Source of the DNA: Burkholderiaceae bacterium
GTDB lineage: Bacteria; Pseudomonadota; Gammaproteobacteria; Burkholderiales; Burkholderiaceae_C
Length of the DNA stretch: 64,000 bases
Assembly: GCA_030695205.1 (NCBI GenBank)
Contig: JAUYTN010000021.1
Location: 62,001-126,000 of the forward strand
Reading direction: 5' to 3'
The translations under genes were made by a program, and so were the position numbers. Numbering within the stretch: the first letter of the stretch is position 1; each line of letters opens with the position of its first letter. The notes under the pieces are model-generated. The model made no database searches, had not been told where the DNA came from, and saw nothing but the letters and a program-made list of their open reading frames with translations. Shown piece by piece: positions 9,524 to 19,160 of this stretch.

Positions 9524-12037
9524 ATGGCCGCTTCTGATGCTTCTCTTCTCCCCTTGCGCGACGTCAAGGTTGTCGACTTTGGCCAGTACATGGCCGGTCC
9601 GGCCGTCGCCATGATTCTGGCCGACTTGGGCGCGACGGTGGTACACATTGATCCGCCGGGAGGTCCGTTGTGGCACAGCCCAGCCAACGCCACGCTGAAC
9701 CGCAACAAGCTCACCGTCACCATCGACCTCAAGACGCGCGAGGGATTGACGCAGGCACTGGCCCTGATTGAAGAGGCCGATATCGTCGTGGAGAACTTTC
9801 GCCCCGGAGTGATGGCACGCATGGGGATTGACCTCGCCGCTTTGCGAGCCAGTCGCCCAGAGTTGATTACCTTGTCCATTCCAGGTTTCGCGTCCAACGA
9901 CGAGTTGCGCCGCGACTGGCGCGCATTCGAAAGTGTGATCAATGCGCAATCGGGTGTATTCACCGACATGGGTCTGAACCGTGTGCTCATGGGCGTCAAC
10001 CCCTCTTTTTCGCCACTACCCTTGGCATCGGCTTACGGCACCATGCTGGCTGCCTCTGCGGTGGTGCTGGCACTTCAAGCGCGTGAGCGCACTGGTCTTG
10101 GCGATCAGGTTGAAGTGCCATTGGCTTCTGCGGTAATGGAGGGGCTCTCCTACAACTCGATCAAGATCGACAATTATCCCGAGCGCTATAAAACCCAGCG
10201 TGAAAAAGAGATCGAACGCAGGCGCACCGAAGGCTTGCCGATGAACCTCTCTTACGATGACCTTCAGGAACTGCTCGATCCGTTCTATCGCAGCTACAAA
10301 TGCAAAGACGGACGCATGTTCTACGTGGTGTGTCCGAGCCACAAGCACCACGCCAAGCGCTGTTTGCAAGCGCTGGGCATTTATGACGAACTGGTTGCTG
10401 AAGGCTTGAGCGAAGAAGAAGACACGTACCTGCCTGTCAGTGAGTGGAAGAGTGATGTGTCGCTGGGTGTCTACCCGCTGCCCAAGATTTGGGCCGACAA
10501 GATCTCAGAACGCATGAAAACCGTTTTCATGACACGAACCGCGAAGGAGTGGGAGCGAATTTTCGGACGCGGCAAGTTCCCTGGCGCGCCCCACCGCTGG
10601 TTGCAGGAGTGGATCAACGATGACCATGCCGAGACCGCTGGCCTGATGGTCGAGGTGAACGACCCTGAGTATGGTCCCATGACCCAACCCGGTCCCATGG
10701 TCTGGTTGGAAGAAAGTGCGCTGGAGATGGTGAGCCCGCGCCCGCGTCGCTCTGTGACTTTTGAGCAGGCCTTGAAAACCTTGTCAGCTATCGAAACCAA
10801 ACTACCTCGCGTGCGGCAAAAAAATGCCCGAGATGGCTGGCTTGATGGCGTGCGCATTCTCGATTTGTGCAACGTGATTGCGGGGCCGCATTCGGTGGCC
10901 TATCTTGCGCGCTTTGGCGCCAAAGTGATCAAGTTGGACCCGGCCAAGCCCTTTTATGACTGCTGGAATACAGTCATTTTTGGCATGACTCACATGCGAG
11001 GTAAGCGTTCCATGCTGACCGACGTGACGCGGCCCGAAGGCCGCACCATTCTCGAAGAGCTGGTCAAGGTCAGTGATGTCATCGTGTGGAACGCACCAGA
11101 CCGCCAAGTGCAATCCATGGGATTGGACACCGAGAGCCTGAAAAAACTCAACCCCGACGCCATTTTCTGCAAGCTCGACTGCTTCAGCGGTCCGCGCCCC
11201 GGCCCGCGTACGGGCTATCTCGGCTACGACGACTTGGTACAGGCCACCACTGGCATCATGACGCGTTTTGGCGGTTCTATGGACACGCCTGAGGAGCATG
11301 CCCATGTGGGCACCATCGACGTGATGTGTGGCTTTGGCGGTTCGCTGGGCATCGCCGCAGCGCTTTATCAGAAACTCAAGACCGGTCGCACCGGTCGTCC
11401 CCGCACCTCGCTCTCCGCATTGAGCAACCTGGCGCAGATGCCCTTCTGTTACGACTACGCGCGCCGTGGCCTGTTCGACGAGCCGGCAGGTCGAGAAGTG
11501 GTCGGTTTCGATGCACTGTCCCGCTTCTATTACACCTCATCCGACCGCTTCGTTCTGCTCAGCGCATACGAGGTGGACCTGCCCCGATTTGCAAAGGTGG
11601 AAGGTTTGGAGGAGCTGCCACAGGTGTCTAAAGAGGATCGGGCATCATTCTTGGCACAGGCCTTCATGAAAGCCCGTGCGGTGGATTGGGTGGAGCGCCT
11701 GCAAGCAGCCGACATCGGCGCGGCGATCTGCGAGAACATCGAATCCATTCGCGTCTACAACAGTCGACCGAGCGACGGAACACCTGGAGTCGACCAAGGC
11801 AGTTACGCCTTCTCTGTGTACGCCGACCACCCGAGTGGCCACACCGTCACGCAACTCGATCCCTTCGCCATTCGGCCTCAGCGTAGCAAGATCTATGCAC
11901 TGGATCCTGCTGAAAAGTACGGGGCATCGACGCGTGATGTGCTGCATGAACTCGGTCGCACGAGCGAAGAAATTGATGCTTTGGTGGCCTCCGGTGTAAT
12001 CAGCGAGAGCTGGAGCCGCGAGTACCTCCCTAGCTGA
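9524..12037 (+). CDS. dddD: DMSP acyl-CoA transferase/lyase DddD (two fused CaiB/BaiF domains)
   Basis: An 837-residue class III CoA-transferase with two complete CaiB/BaiF domains (about 8-400 and 445-835), the length and build of DddD. DddD joins CoA to dimethylsulfoniopropionate and releases dimethyl sulfide, giving 3-hydroxypropionyl-CoA. The catalytic Asp of the family is present only in the second domain, Asp599 in GTIDVMCGFGG. This is nearly the same position as Asp602, which I recall as the active residue of Marinomonas DddD. In the first domain the matching site reads PLPLASAYG, with Ala in place of Asp, as expected if only one half is catalytic. Neighbours dddC, dddA, dddT and a LysR gene match known DMSP clusters. 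The ATG at 9524 lacks a clear ribosome site. Another two-domain CoA-transferase is the main alternative. Confidence 0.88.
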   Translation: MAASDASLLPLRDVKVVDFGQYMAGPAVAMILADLGATVVHIDPPGGPLWHSPANATLNRNKLTVTIDLKTREGLTQALALIEEADIVVENFRPGVMARMGIDLAALRASRPELITLSIPGFASNDELRRDWRAFESVINAQSGVFTDMGLNRVLMGVNPSFSPLPLASAYGTMLAASAVVLALQARERTGLGDQVEVPLASAVMEGLSYNSIKIDNYPERYKTQREKEIERRRTEGLPMNLSYDDLQELLDPFYRSYKCKDGRMFYVVCPSHKHHAKRCLQALGIYDELVAEGLSEEEDTYLPVSEWKSDVSLGVYPLPKIWADKISERMKTVFMTRTAKEWERIFGRGKFPGAPHRWLQEWINDDHAETAGLMVEVNDPEYGPMTQPGPMVWLEESALEMVSPRPRRSVTFEQALKTLSAIETKLPRVRQKNARDGWLDGVRILDLCNVIAGPHSVAYLARFGAKVIKLDPAKPFYDCWNTVIFGMTHMRGKRSMLTDVTRPEGRTILEELVKVSDVIVWNAPDRQVQSMGLDTESLKKLNPDAIFCKLDCFSGPRPGPRTGYLGYDDLVQATTGIMTRFGGSMDTPEEHAHVGTIDVMCGFGGSLGIAAALYQKLKTGRTGRPRTSLSALSNLAQMPFCYDYARRGLFDEPAGREVVGFDALSRFYYTSSDRFVLLSAYEVDLPRFAKVEGLEELPQVSKEDRASFLAQAFMKARAVDWVERLQAADIGAAICENIESIRVYNSRPSDGTPGVDQGSYAFSVYADHPSGHTVTQLDPFAIRPQRSKIYALDPAEKYGASTRDVLHELGRTSEEIDALVASGVISESWSREYLPS

Positions 12038-12182
12038 AGCAGAGTGGGGAGGCAGCGCGCAATACGCAGCCTCCTCACTGATACGCTACCTGCACACGAT
12101 GGCAAACAGTGTGGGGGTGTGCATGGTGCAGTGGGTGGCGTGTGGGACCCATTCTTGCAGTTTGATTGGCGGTTAACCAAAC

Positions 12183-12212
12183 AAAAAATGGCACCCGAGG
12201 GTGCCATTTTTT
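12183..12212. terminator. Bidirectional rho-independent terminator between dddD and glcB
   Basis: A perfect stem, TGGCACC (12189-12195) with GGTGCCA (12200-12206), around a CGAG loop, with six A before and six T after. It can end transcripts from both the dddD side and the glcB side, which converge here. The rest of the 235 bp gap shows no gene. Confidence 0.9.
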
Positions 12213-12263
12213 ATAAGAAATATGCCTGTATCGCTTTATCTATAAGCGATCTCAGCTATTCAT
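12213..12263. repeat. AT-rich intergenic repeat, copy A
   Basis: One of five related AT-rich elements in the window. This copy contains the inner inverted repeat ATCGCTT-N7-AAGCGAT (12230-12250) and the shared blocks ATGCC..TATCGCTT and AGCTATT. It sits between the terminator and the end of glcB. Confidence 0.55.
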
Positions 12264-12272
12264 TTGTTGGCT

Positions 12273-14483
12273 TCAGGCAGCTGCCTTCACCTTCAAACGC
12301 CAAGCATGCAACAGCGGCTCGGTATAGCCGCTGGGCTGCTCTTTGCCTTTGAACACCAGGTCGCAAGCGGCCTGGTAGGCCATGCTGGTGTCAAAGTGGC
12401 CTGCCATGGGCTTGTAGAAAGGGTCACCGGCGTTCTGGCCGTCCACTTTGGCGGCCATGCGCTCGAAGGTTTCGGTGATTTGTGCCTGGGTCACCACGCC
12501 GTGGTGCAGCCAGTTGGCCATGTGCTGGCTGGAAATGCGCAGCGTGGCGCGGTCTTCCATCAGGCCCACGTCGTTGATGTCGGGCACTTTGGAGCAGCCC
12601 ACGCCCTGGTCCACCCAGCGCACCACGTAGCCCAAAATGCCTTGGGCGTTGTTGTCCAGTTCGGCTTGCTTTTCGGCGGCCGTCCAGTTGGGGTTGGCGG
12701 TCACGGGAATGGTCAGCAGGCCGGTGAGCAGGTCGTCGCGCTGGCGAACGGGGTCGGCCTCGGCGGCGGCCTTTTCCATGTCTTTCTGGATGTCGGACAC
12801 CAGCACCTGGTGGTAGTGCAGCGCGTGCAGCGTGGCACCGGTGGGGCTGGGCACCCAGGCGGTGTTGGCGCCGGCCTTGGGGTGGCCGATTTTCTGCTCC
12901 AGCATGGCGGCCATCAGGTCGGGCATGGCCCACATGCCTTTGCCAATTTGCGCCTTGCCACGCAGGCCGCAAGACAGGCCCACGATGACGTTGTTCTTCT
13001 CGTAGCTCTGAATCCAGGCGCTGGTTTTCATGTCGCCCTTGCGCAGCATGGGGCCAGCCAGCATGGCGGAGTGCATTTCGTCGCCAGTGCGGTCCAGGAA
13101 GCCAGTGTTGATGAAGGCCACGCGGCTCTTGGCGGCCTCGATGCAGGCCTTGAGGTTGACGCTGGTGCGGCGCTCCTCGTCCATGATGCCCAGCTTGACG
13201 GTGCTGTCGGCCAGGCCCAGCACCTGCTCGACGCGGCTGAACAGTTCGCAGGCAAAGGCCACTTCAGCAGGGCCATGCATTTTGGGCTTGACGATGTACA
13301 CGCTGCCGGTGCGGCTGTTGCGCAGGCCGTCTTTGCCGTTGCCCTTGAGGTCATGCAGGGCGATGGTCGTGGTCACCATCGCGTCCAGGATGCCCTCGGG
13401 GATTTCTTTGCCCTCGGTGCCCCACAGGATGGCGGGGTTGGTCATCAGGTGGCCGACGTTGCGCAGGAACATCAGGCTGCGGCCATGCAGGCGCACTTCG
13501 CCAGCGCCGCTGGGGGCGGTGTACACGCGGTCGGGGTTGAGGCCACGGGTCAGCGTCTTGCCGCCTTTTTGGAAGGACTCGGTCAGCGTGCCCTTCAGAA
13601 TGCCCAGCCAGTTGCGGTAGCCCACGATCTTGTCGTCGGCGTCCACAGCGGCCACGGAGTCTTCCAAGTCCAGGATGGTGGACAGCGCGGCTTCCAGCAC
13701 CACGTCGGACACGCCCGCAGGGTCGGTGTGGCCAATGGGCGTGGCGCGGTTGATGATGATGTCAATGTGGTTGCCGTGGTGCTTGAGCAGCAGCGAGGTG
13801 GGGGCATCGGCCGTGCCCTGGTAGCCCACGAACTGGCTGGGGTCTTTCAGGCCGGTGGTCTGGCCGTCGTCCAGGGCAACGGTGAACTGCCCGTTGACCA
13901 CGCTGTAGCCCTTGGCGTCTTTGTGCGACTCCATGGCCAGCGGGGCGGCTTTGTCCAGAAAGTCGCGGGCAAATTCAATGACCTTGGCGCCGCGCAGGGG
14001 GTTGTAGGCGCCGGCTTTTTCGCAGCCATCGGCCTCGGGGATGGCATCGGTGCCGTACAGCGCGTCGTACAGGCTGCCCCAGCGGGCGTTGGCTGCGTTG
14101 AGCGCGTAGCGGGCGTTCAGGATGGGCACCACCAGCTGGGGGCCTGCCTGTGTGGCCAGCTCGGCATCCACATTGGCGGTGGTGGCCTGCACGTTGGCGG
14201 GCTGGGGCACCAGGTAACCAATGGTTTCCAGGAATTTGCGGTAGGCCAGCATGTCGGTGATGGGGCCGGGGTTGGCGCTGTGCCAGGTGTCCAGCTCGGT
14301 TTGCAGGCGGTCGCGCTCGGCCAGCAGGGCGGCGTTTTTGGGGGCCAGGTCGGTCACGATGGCGTCGAAACCTTGCCAAAACGTATCGGCGGTGACGCCA
14401 GTGCCGGGCAGCACTTCGTGGTTGATGAAGTCGAATAACTCGGTGGCCACCTGGAGGCCGTGAATGGGGGTGCGTGTGGTCAT
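12273..14483 (-). CDS. glcB: Malate synthase G
   Basis: A cytosolic enzyme of 736 residues that condenses glyoxylate with acetyl-CoA to malate. Its length is typical of the G isoform (about 720-740), much longer than the A isoform. Recognised stretches include [35 protein letters not shown] and [17 protein letters not shown] in the catalytic barrel, and the C-terminal plug segment near the end. I start at ATG 14483 ([12 protein letters not shown]); the frame runs ten codons further up without a ribosome site. It converges with the DMSP cluster and is separated from it by a terminator, so it is a separate unit. It could still use acetyl-CoA made by that pathway. The 289 bp before it carry its promoter and that of the polysaccharide operon, but no gene I can see. 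Confidence 0.96.
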   Translation of the reverse strand: MTTRTPIHGLQVATELFDFINHEVLPGTGVTADTFWQGFDAIVTDLAPKNAALLAERDRLQTELDTWHSANPGPITDMLAYRKFLETIGYLVPQPANVQATTANVDAELATQAGPQLVVPILNARYALNAANARWGSLYDALYGTDAIPEADGCEKAGAYNPLRGAKVIEFARDFLDKAAPLAMESHKDAKGYSVVNGQFTVALDDGQTTGLKDPSQFVGYQGTADAPTSLLLKHHGNHIDIIINRATPIGHTDPAGVSDVVLEAALSTILDLEDSVAAVDADDKIVGYRNWLGILKGTLTESFQKGGKTLTRGLNPDRVYTAPSGAGEVRLHGRSLMFLRNVGHLMTNPAILWGTEGKEIPEGILDAMVTTTIALHDLKGNGKDGLRNSRTGSVYIVKPKMHGPAEVAFACELFSRVEQVLGLADSTVKLGIMDEERRTSVNLKACIEAAKSRVAFINTGFLDRTGDEMHSAMLAGPMLRKGDMKTSAWIQSYEKNNVIVGLSCGLRGKAQIGKGMWAMPDLMAAMLEQKIGHPKAGANTAWVPSPTGATLHALHYHQVLVSDIQKDMEKAAAEADPVRQRDDLLTGLLTIPVTANPNWTAAEKQAELDNNAQGILGYVVRWVDQGVGCSKVPDINDVGLMEDRATLRISSQHMANWLHHGVVTQAQITETFERMAAKVDGQNAGDPFYKPMAGHFDTSMAYQAACDLVFKGKEQPSGYTEPLLHAWRLKVKAAA

Positions 14484-14772
14484 GGTTTTCTTTCTTGGTC
14501 TTTGGATGAACAAGTGGTCGGCTTGAATCGAAAAGCCAACCCCGACACTTGCGACTGTATTGCAAACCTAAAGAGGCATTAATTCGGTTATTCGCAAAAG
14601 ATTGCTGATGTTTTTGTGTGCAAACGTGCTGTGGCGCCAGGTGCTTGGTGTGCCATCCTGGGGTAAGGCTGAAATGGTGTAATCCTCACTGGTTGATAAG
14701 ACACACAAGAAGCAACGCAGGCAATTCGGCCATCCGTCATGTCTGCTGGGTGGGAGAGCCGTACAACAGGGC

Positions 14773-16956
14773 GTGGAATTGAAAGTCTGGGCATTTTCGC
14801 GGGGGCTGGTGTGCGTGGTGTGCGCAGGGTTGGCTATGTCATCGGCCCTGCAGGCCCAGTCACTCAGGCTCAGCCCCGGTTTGGCCTTGCGCCCTCAGAC
14901 TCCCGTTGCCTTTGACCATGTGCGCGTGCCTTCCCCTGCGGTTTGGGCAGAGCACAGCGCGACGCTTGCAGACCTGGGGCTGGGTCAGCCGCTGGTATTG
15001 AGCCAGCGCCAGCCGACGCACACCCTCTATTTCCCGGTGCCGACTCAGCTCCCCGTTTCCCACTTGCATTGGGAGTTGCCTTTTTGGTATCGAGGTTCAG
15101 CGTCGCAGGGGGCGTGGTTGTCCGTCGTTGTCAACGGACGGCCAGTCCTCAATCATCGATTGGTTGGCTCAGCAGACAGGCAAGTACTGTCTGGCCGACT
15201 GGGTGTCGAGCCAAACGGCAATGGATTTTTGAAGATCGAGATCACCTTGGTGCCGGAAGGGACAGGTACAGATGCCTGCAGCGGTATCCATCAGTTGGAT
15301 TCGTTGGAATTGGAGCCGAGTGCGAGGATGGGTTTTCGGTACCTCGTGACGCCCTCCATCACGCTCGGAGATGCGTGGGCGCTGATGCCTGGCGCACCGA
15401 CGGTGCTGATACCCGGCGGAGAACTCCAGGCAGGCACCTACCAGGCTGCATGGCGTGTGGGTGATGCGCTGTTTGCCGCACACAAGCGGGTGGTTTTTGA
15501 AGCGGTCACTGGGCCTGACCGCCTGGTGGATACCCGTCAGGTGGTCGTACCCAAGGCCTTGCTGGTGGTTCCAGCGTTTCGGGCGTTGTCTTACCGACGG
15601 GAGGTGCTCCTGGCTGATGATGCCCAGTTTGCCGCGTGGGTGTTGCTCCGTCTGCAGGCGCAGCCCCACCCCTCGGTTGTGGTGGTTGATCCCGCCATGG
15701 CCCAAGCCCTGGCCAATGGCGTGGGCGAGTTGGAGATGCAACTCAAAGACACCAGGGTGGTGGTGCATGCGTTCGGGGCCTGGTTGCGCGATCGGCTGGG
15801 GGCGGTCATGAACGGTGCCCTTTCTTCCAGAGTCGCGGTCCAGGCGGCTGGCGGCGGCGGTGTGCTGGTGGCGGGTCCTGATTCGTCACGGGCTTTTGGG
15901 CAGTTGGCCGATCCAAAGTGGGCGAGCCTGGTGCGTGCCAGTGGCCCGTTCTGGGAGCTGCAGCCAGAGACGGCAACCGGGGCCAGAGAGCTGCACTTTC
16001 CAGAGCTTGGCATGCCTGTGGGGCCAGTGATGGTCTCTGACCAGCAAGAGTCGGTGGGCGTGATCGATCTGGGCAACGCCCGCCTGGGAGGGCGTGTTCC
16101 GCGGGAGGTGGTGCTTGACGTGGTGCCTTCTTCGGATGCAAAGCATGCGCAGTTGTCCGTGTTGCTGTACTTCAACGATGTCCTGCTGGCTGCAAAAACC
16201 ACCCGGATGGATGGTGGCACCTACCGGCTGAGTGCGCGTGTGCCTCCTTTGGCGCTGCGTCCTCGCAATCTGGTCAGGGTGGTGTACCAGCGCTTCTTGG
16301 GCAGCGAAGGTTGTTCCTCCCCACCAGCGGTGGTGGAGGTGCTGCCCACCAGCCATGTCGTGCTGCAGTCTGGCAAGCCGGGTCAAAGTTTCACGGGGGC
16401 CAGCCTCGCCCTGACGGTGGGTGGGCAGGTGCATGTGCCGCAGCGCTACCTGCAAGAGCCGCTCCGTACTTTGCCCAATCTCATTTGGGTCAGCCGTGCC
16501 ATGGCCGTTTCGCCCCAGCACGTGGTGCTTGGCATTCACCCCGTGGGGTCCGTGGATGGGTGGCCCCGACCTTTTGTGGCATGGGACGTCCCCGCGGGTC
16601 GGGGCTCGGGAGCCAGTCGCCCCCGGGCGATGGTGGCTGGTATGTCGGGAGATGGGGTGGCGGCTGCGGTGGCAAGCTTTGGCTCGGTGCCCAGCGTGTA
16701 TGTGGACACGGTGGGAGCCAGCGTCAACTTCAGCACACCCATCACCTCGTTGAGCCATGGCAGCACGGCCTGGATGCCAGTCACTGGGCCTGCCGTCGAG
16801 CTTGATCCCGAGGGTCGGGCGATGGACGCCCACCGAAGCGAATGGCGGGAGCCGTGGTTGAAGCGCCATCTGGGCTGGTGGCTGCCGCTGGCGTTGGTGC
16901 TTGCCTTCGTGGGCCTGCTGGTTGCCGCGAGCGCAAAACGGCGTGTGGGTACGTGA
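14773..16956 (+). CDS. BcsB-like periplasmic subunit of a polysaccharide synthase
   Basis: A 727-residue protein with an N-terminal signal peptide ending near SSALQAQS, a large beta-rich periplasmic body and one C-terminal membrane helix (WWLPLALVLAFVGLLVAAS) followed by a basic tail. This is the build of BcsB, the subunit that holds the inner-membrane synthase and guides the chain. Segments such as DLGLGQPLVLSQRQPTHTLYFPVP and GAWLSVVVNGRPVLNHRLVG fit the BcsB carbohydrate-binding and flavodoxin-like repeats. It begins with GTG at 14773 and its stop overlaps the start of nfrB by one base (TGATG), so the two are probably co-translated. It likely partners NfrB rather than a true cellulose synthase, as no BcsA is present here. 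Confidence 0.75.
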   Translation: MELKVWAFSRGLVCVVCAGLAMSSALQAQSLRLSPGLALRPQTPVAFDHVRVPSPAVWAEHSATLADLGLGQPLVLSQRQPTHTLYFPVPTQLPVSHLHWELPFWYRGSASQGAWLSVVVNGRPVLNHRLVGSADRQVLSGRLGVEPNGNGFLKIEITLVPEGTGTDACSGIHQLDSLELEPSARMGFRYLVTPSITLGDAWALMPGAPTVLIPGGELQAGTYQAAWRVGDALFAAHKRVVFEAVTGPDRLVDTRQVVVPKALLVVPAFRALSYRREVLLADDAQFAAWVLLRLQAQPHPSVVVVDPAMAQALANGVGELEMQLKDTRVVVHAFGAWLRDRLGAVMNGALSSRVAVQAAGGGGVLVAGPDSSRAFGQLADPKWASLVRASGPFWELQPETATGARELHFPELGMPVGPVMVSDQQESVGVIDLGNARLGGRVPREVVLDVVPSSDAKHAQLSVLLYFNDVLLAAKTTRMDGGTYRLSARVPPLALRPRNLVRVVYQRFLGSEGCSSPPAVVEVLPTSHVVLQSGKPGQSFTGASLALTVGGQVHVPQRYLQEPLRTLPNLIWVSRAMAVSPQHVVLGIHPVGSVDGWPRPFVAWDVPAGRGSGASRPRAMVAGMSGDGVAAAVASFGSVPSVYVDTVGASVNFSTPITSLSHGSTAWMPVTGPAVELDPEGRAMDAHRSEWREPWLKRHLGWWLPLALVLAFVGLLVAASAKRRVGT

Positions 16957-19160
16957 TGACTGCCTGGCAGCACACCCTGGCTGAAAGCTACTTGCTGCTG
17001 GAATGGTCTGCACTCATCTTGGCGGTGTTCATTGCGCTGTCGGCGCTGGATGACATCGCCATTGACGTTTGGTATTGGTGGCGACGCTTGGTGCGGTGGC
17101 GAATGGCGCGCTCAGGCGTCGTCAAGGCGTTGGGCGTTGAGCAGCTTCGGGATCGTGCCGAGCAGCCCATCGCCATCATGGTTCCGGCCTGGAAGGAGTA
17201 CGACGTCATCGCCCAGATGATCGAAAGCATGGTGGCTGTGTTGGAGTACAAAAACTACACCATCTTTGTCGGCACGTACTGCAACGACGACGCCACGCGC
17301 GACGAAGTTGACCGCATGCGTCGTCGCTATCGGCAACTGCAGCGTGTTGAAGTGCCCCATCCGGGGCCAACCTGCAAGGCGGACTGCTTGAACTGGGTGG
17401 TTCAAGCCATCGCGGTCCACGAGCAGAAAAACGATATCGAGTTTGCCGGCATGATCCTCCACGACAGTGAGGACGTGCTTCATCCGCTGGAGTTGAAGTT
17501 CTTCAATTACCTGCTGCCCCGGATGGACCTGATCCAGCTGCCTGTTTTTTCGCTGGAGCGACATTGGTACGAGCTTGTTGCCGGTACCTACATGGATGAG
17601 TTTGCGGAATCGCATGGGAAAGACATGTTGGTTCGCGAGCACATATCGGGTGTCGTGCCCTCTGCGGGCGTGGGAACCTGTTTTTCGCGGCGTGCGATCC
17701 GGGCACTGTGCGAAACCACAGATAACCAGCCCTTCAATACATCGAGCTTGACTGAGGACTACGACATCGGCAACCGATTGGCGCGGATGGGTATGCGTTC
17801 CATTTTTGCTGTGCTGCCAGTGGAGTACACCGAGTACAAGTCCAATGGAACCTCGACGCCAGAGGTCAAGCGATTCATGATGCCGCTCAGCGTTCGGGAG
17901 TTTTTCCCCGATACGTTTTTGACAGCCTATCGGCAAAAGTCGAGATGGACACTGGGCATTGGTTTGCAAAGCTGGGAGCAAATCAAGTTCACAGGAAGCT
18001 GGGCGGCAAAGTACCTGTTGTTGCGGGACAGAAAGGGCGTGTTCACCGCATTCATTAGCATGCTGGCGTACTTCAGTCTGCTTGGGTTCATCGCCTTCCA
18101 CATGCTTTCCGCGGCGGGCATCTGGACGGTGTACTACCCTTCTGTTTTTTCGGTGACGGAGTGGTTTTTGCCGCTGATGTACTTCAATGCCTTCTCGTTT
18201 CTGAACCGAGCGCTCCATCGAATCTATTTTGTGACGACCTTGTACGGTTGGCAGCAAGGCTTGTGGTCATTGCCCCGGATGATTGTGGGCAACTTCGTGA
18301 ATTTCATGGCGGTGATGAGGGCCTGGCGAATGTTCCTGAGGTATCTGTTTCTGGGCAAACCACTGGTATGGGACAAAACCATGCATGACTTTCCTTCGGC
18401 CGATGTGCTGGCGGGGCAAAAGCGCCGACTTGGCGAGTTGCTGGTTTCCTGGCAAGCCATTGAGCCGCACATGCTGGAAAGAGGTGTGACCGAGCACCAG
18501 GCGCTCAGGTTGCCGCTGGGGCGGGTGCTGGTGATGAATGGCTGGCTGGACGATGAAACCCTGGCTGAGGCCATTGCCTATCAAACGGGGTATGCCCGAA
18601 CCTCCATTGACCTGGCCACCGTCTGGGCGAACAGGGACCAACTGCCAGTTGACCTTTGTGTTCAGTTGCGCGCGCTTTACCTGGGGGTCGATGAGCATCA
18701 GCGCCCCCTGCTGGCAGTGGCAGGCCCCTTGGCCCCGGTCGACATGAAGGCAGTGGCCAATGTACTGGGTACTGACCCGCTGTTGCGCATCGCTCGTGAG
18801 TCGGAAATTCACGCAGGCTTGAGGCACTGGAGGGAGGGTATGCACAAGCTTTCTGGAGAATCTGCGGCGCAGGCGTGGCATCCAGCGGCCGAGGTTGCGC
18901 CTGGTGTGGCCCCGCCGTTGCTGGGCGATCTCCTGGCAAACAGCCAGCTGATTGACCGATCTCGGTTTGAGCACGCCATGTCCGCCTACAGGCCCAGTTT
19001 GCACGGGCGCGTTGGCGCGTACTTGGTTGACCAAGGGGTGGTGACGCGAGAGCAGGTGGACATGGTGCTGGCAATGCAGAGGTCTCAGCGGAGCATGTTC
19101 GTCCTGTCTGATGGATCGGGTCTGTCGGGCATGCTGCAGCCCGAGGTGGCGGCCCTATGA
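16956..19160 (+). CDS. nfrB: NfrB-like inner-membrane glycosyltransferase with C-terminal MshEN-like region
   Basis: A 734-residue membrane glycosyltransferase matching phage N4 adsorption protein B in length and order. An N-terminal membrane helix is followed by a family-2 GT domain with the DSED motif (170-173), TED (266-268) and Q327-x-x-R330-W331, so all processive synthase motifs are intact. Several membrane helices come next (about 360-480). The last 220 residues hold two stretches like MshEN, the c-di-GMP-binding N-terminal domain of type II secretion ATPases: LGRVLVMNGWLDDETLAEAIAYQ and RVGAYLVDQGVVTREQVDMVLAMQ. In E. coli, NfrB makes a ManNAc-containing exopolysaccharide under c-di-GMP control and serves as part of the phage N4 receptor. 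It overlaps its neighbours at both ends (TGATG and ATGA). Confidence 0.88.
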   Translation: MTAWQHTLAESYLLLEWSALILAVFIALSALDDIAIDVWYWWRRLVRWRMARSGVVKALGVEQLRDRAEQPIAIMVPAWKEYDVIAQMIESMVAVLEYKNYTIFVGTYCNDDATRDEVDRMRRRYRQLQRVEVPHPGPTCKADCLNWVVQAIAVHEQKNDIEFAGMILHDSEDVLHPLELKFFNYLLPRMDLIQLPVFSLERHWYELVAGTYMDEFAESHGKDMLVREHISGVVPSAGVGTCFSRRAIRALCETTDNQPFNTSSLTEDYDIGNRLARMGMRSIFAVLPVEYTEYKSNGTSTPEVKRFMMPLSVREFFPDTFLTAYRQKSRWTLGIGLQSWEQIKFTGSWAAKYLLLRDRKGVFTAFISMLAYFSLLGFIAFHMLSAAGIWTVYYPSVFSVTEWFLPLMYFNAFSFLNRALHRIYFVTTLYGWQQGLWSLPRMIVGNFVNFMAVMRAWRMFLRYLFLGKPLVWDKTMHDFPSADVLAGQKRRLGELLVSWQAIEPHMLERGVTEHQALRLPLGRVLVMNGWLDDETLAEAIAYQTGYARTSIDLATVWANRDQLPVDLCVQLRALYLGVDEHQRPLLAVAGPLAPVDMKAVANVLGTDPLLRIARESEIHAGLRHWREGMHKLSGESAAQAWHPAAEVAPGVAPPLLGDLLANSQLIDRSRFEHAMSAYRPSLHGRVGAYLVDQGVVTREQVDMVLAMQRSQRSMFVLSDGSGLSGMLQPEVAAL

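Noticed and set aside
12264-14438. A 724-codon open frame on the plus strand opposite glcB
   Set aside because: The translation is low-complexity (GVGG, VHVGG, AVAQ repeats) and mirrors the codon bias of malate synthase G, which is unambiguous.
14773-19160. Reading the BcsB-like and glycosyltransferase genes as a cellulose (bcs) operon
   Set aside because: The glycosyltransferase has NfrB layout with a C-terminal MshEN-like region instead of PilZ, and no bcsC, bcsZ or bcsQ pattern is present next to it.
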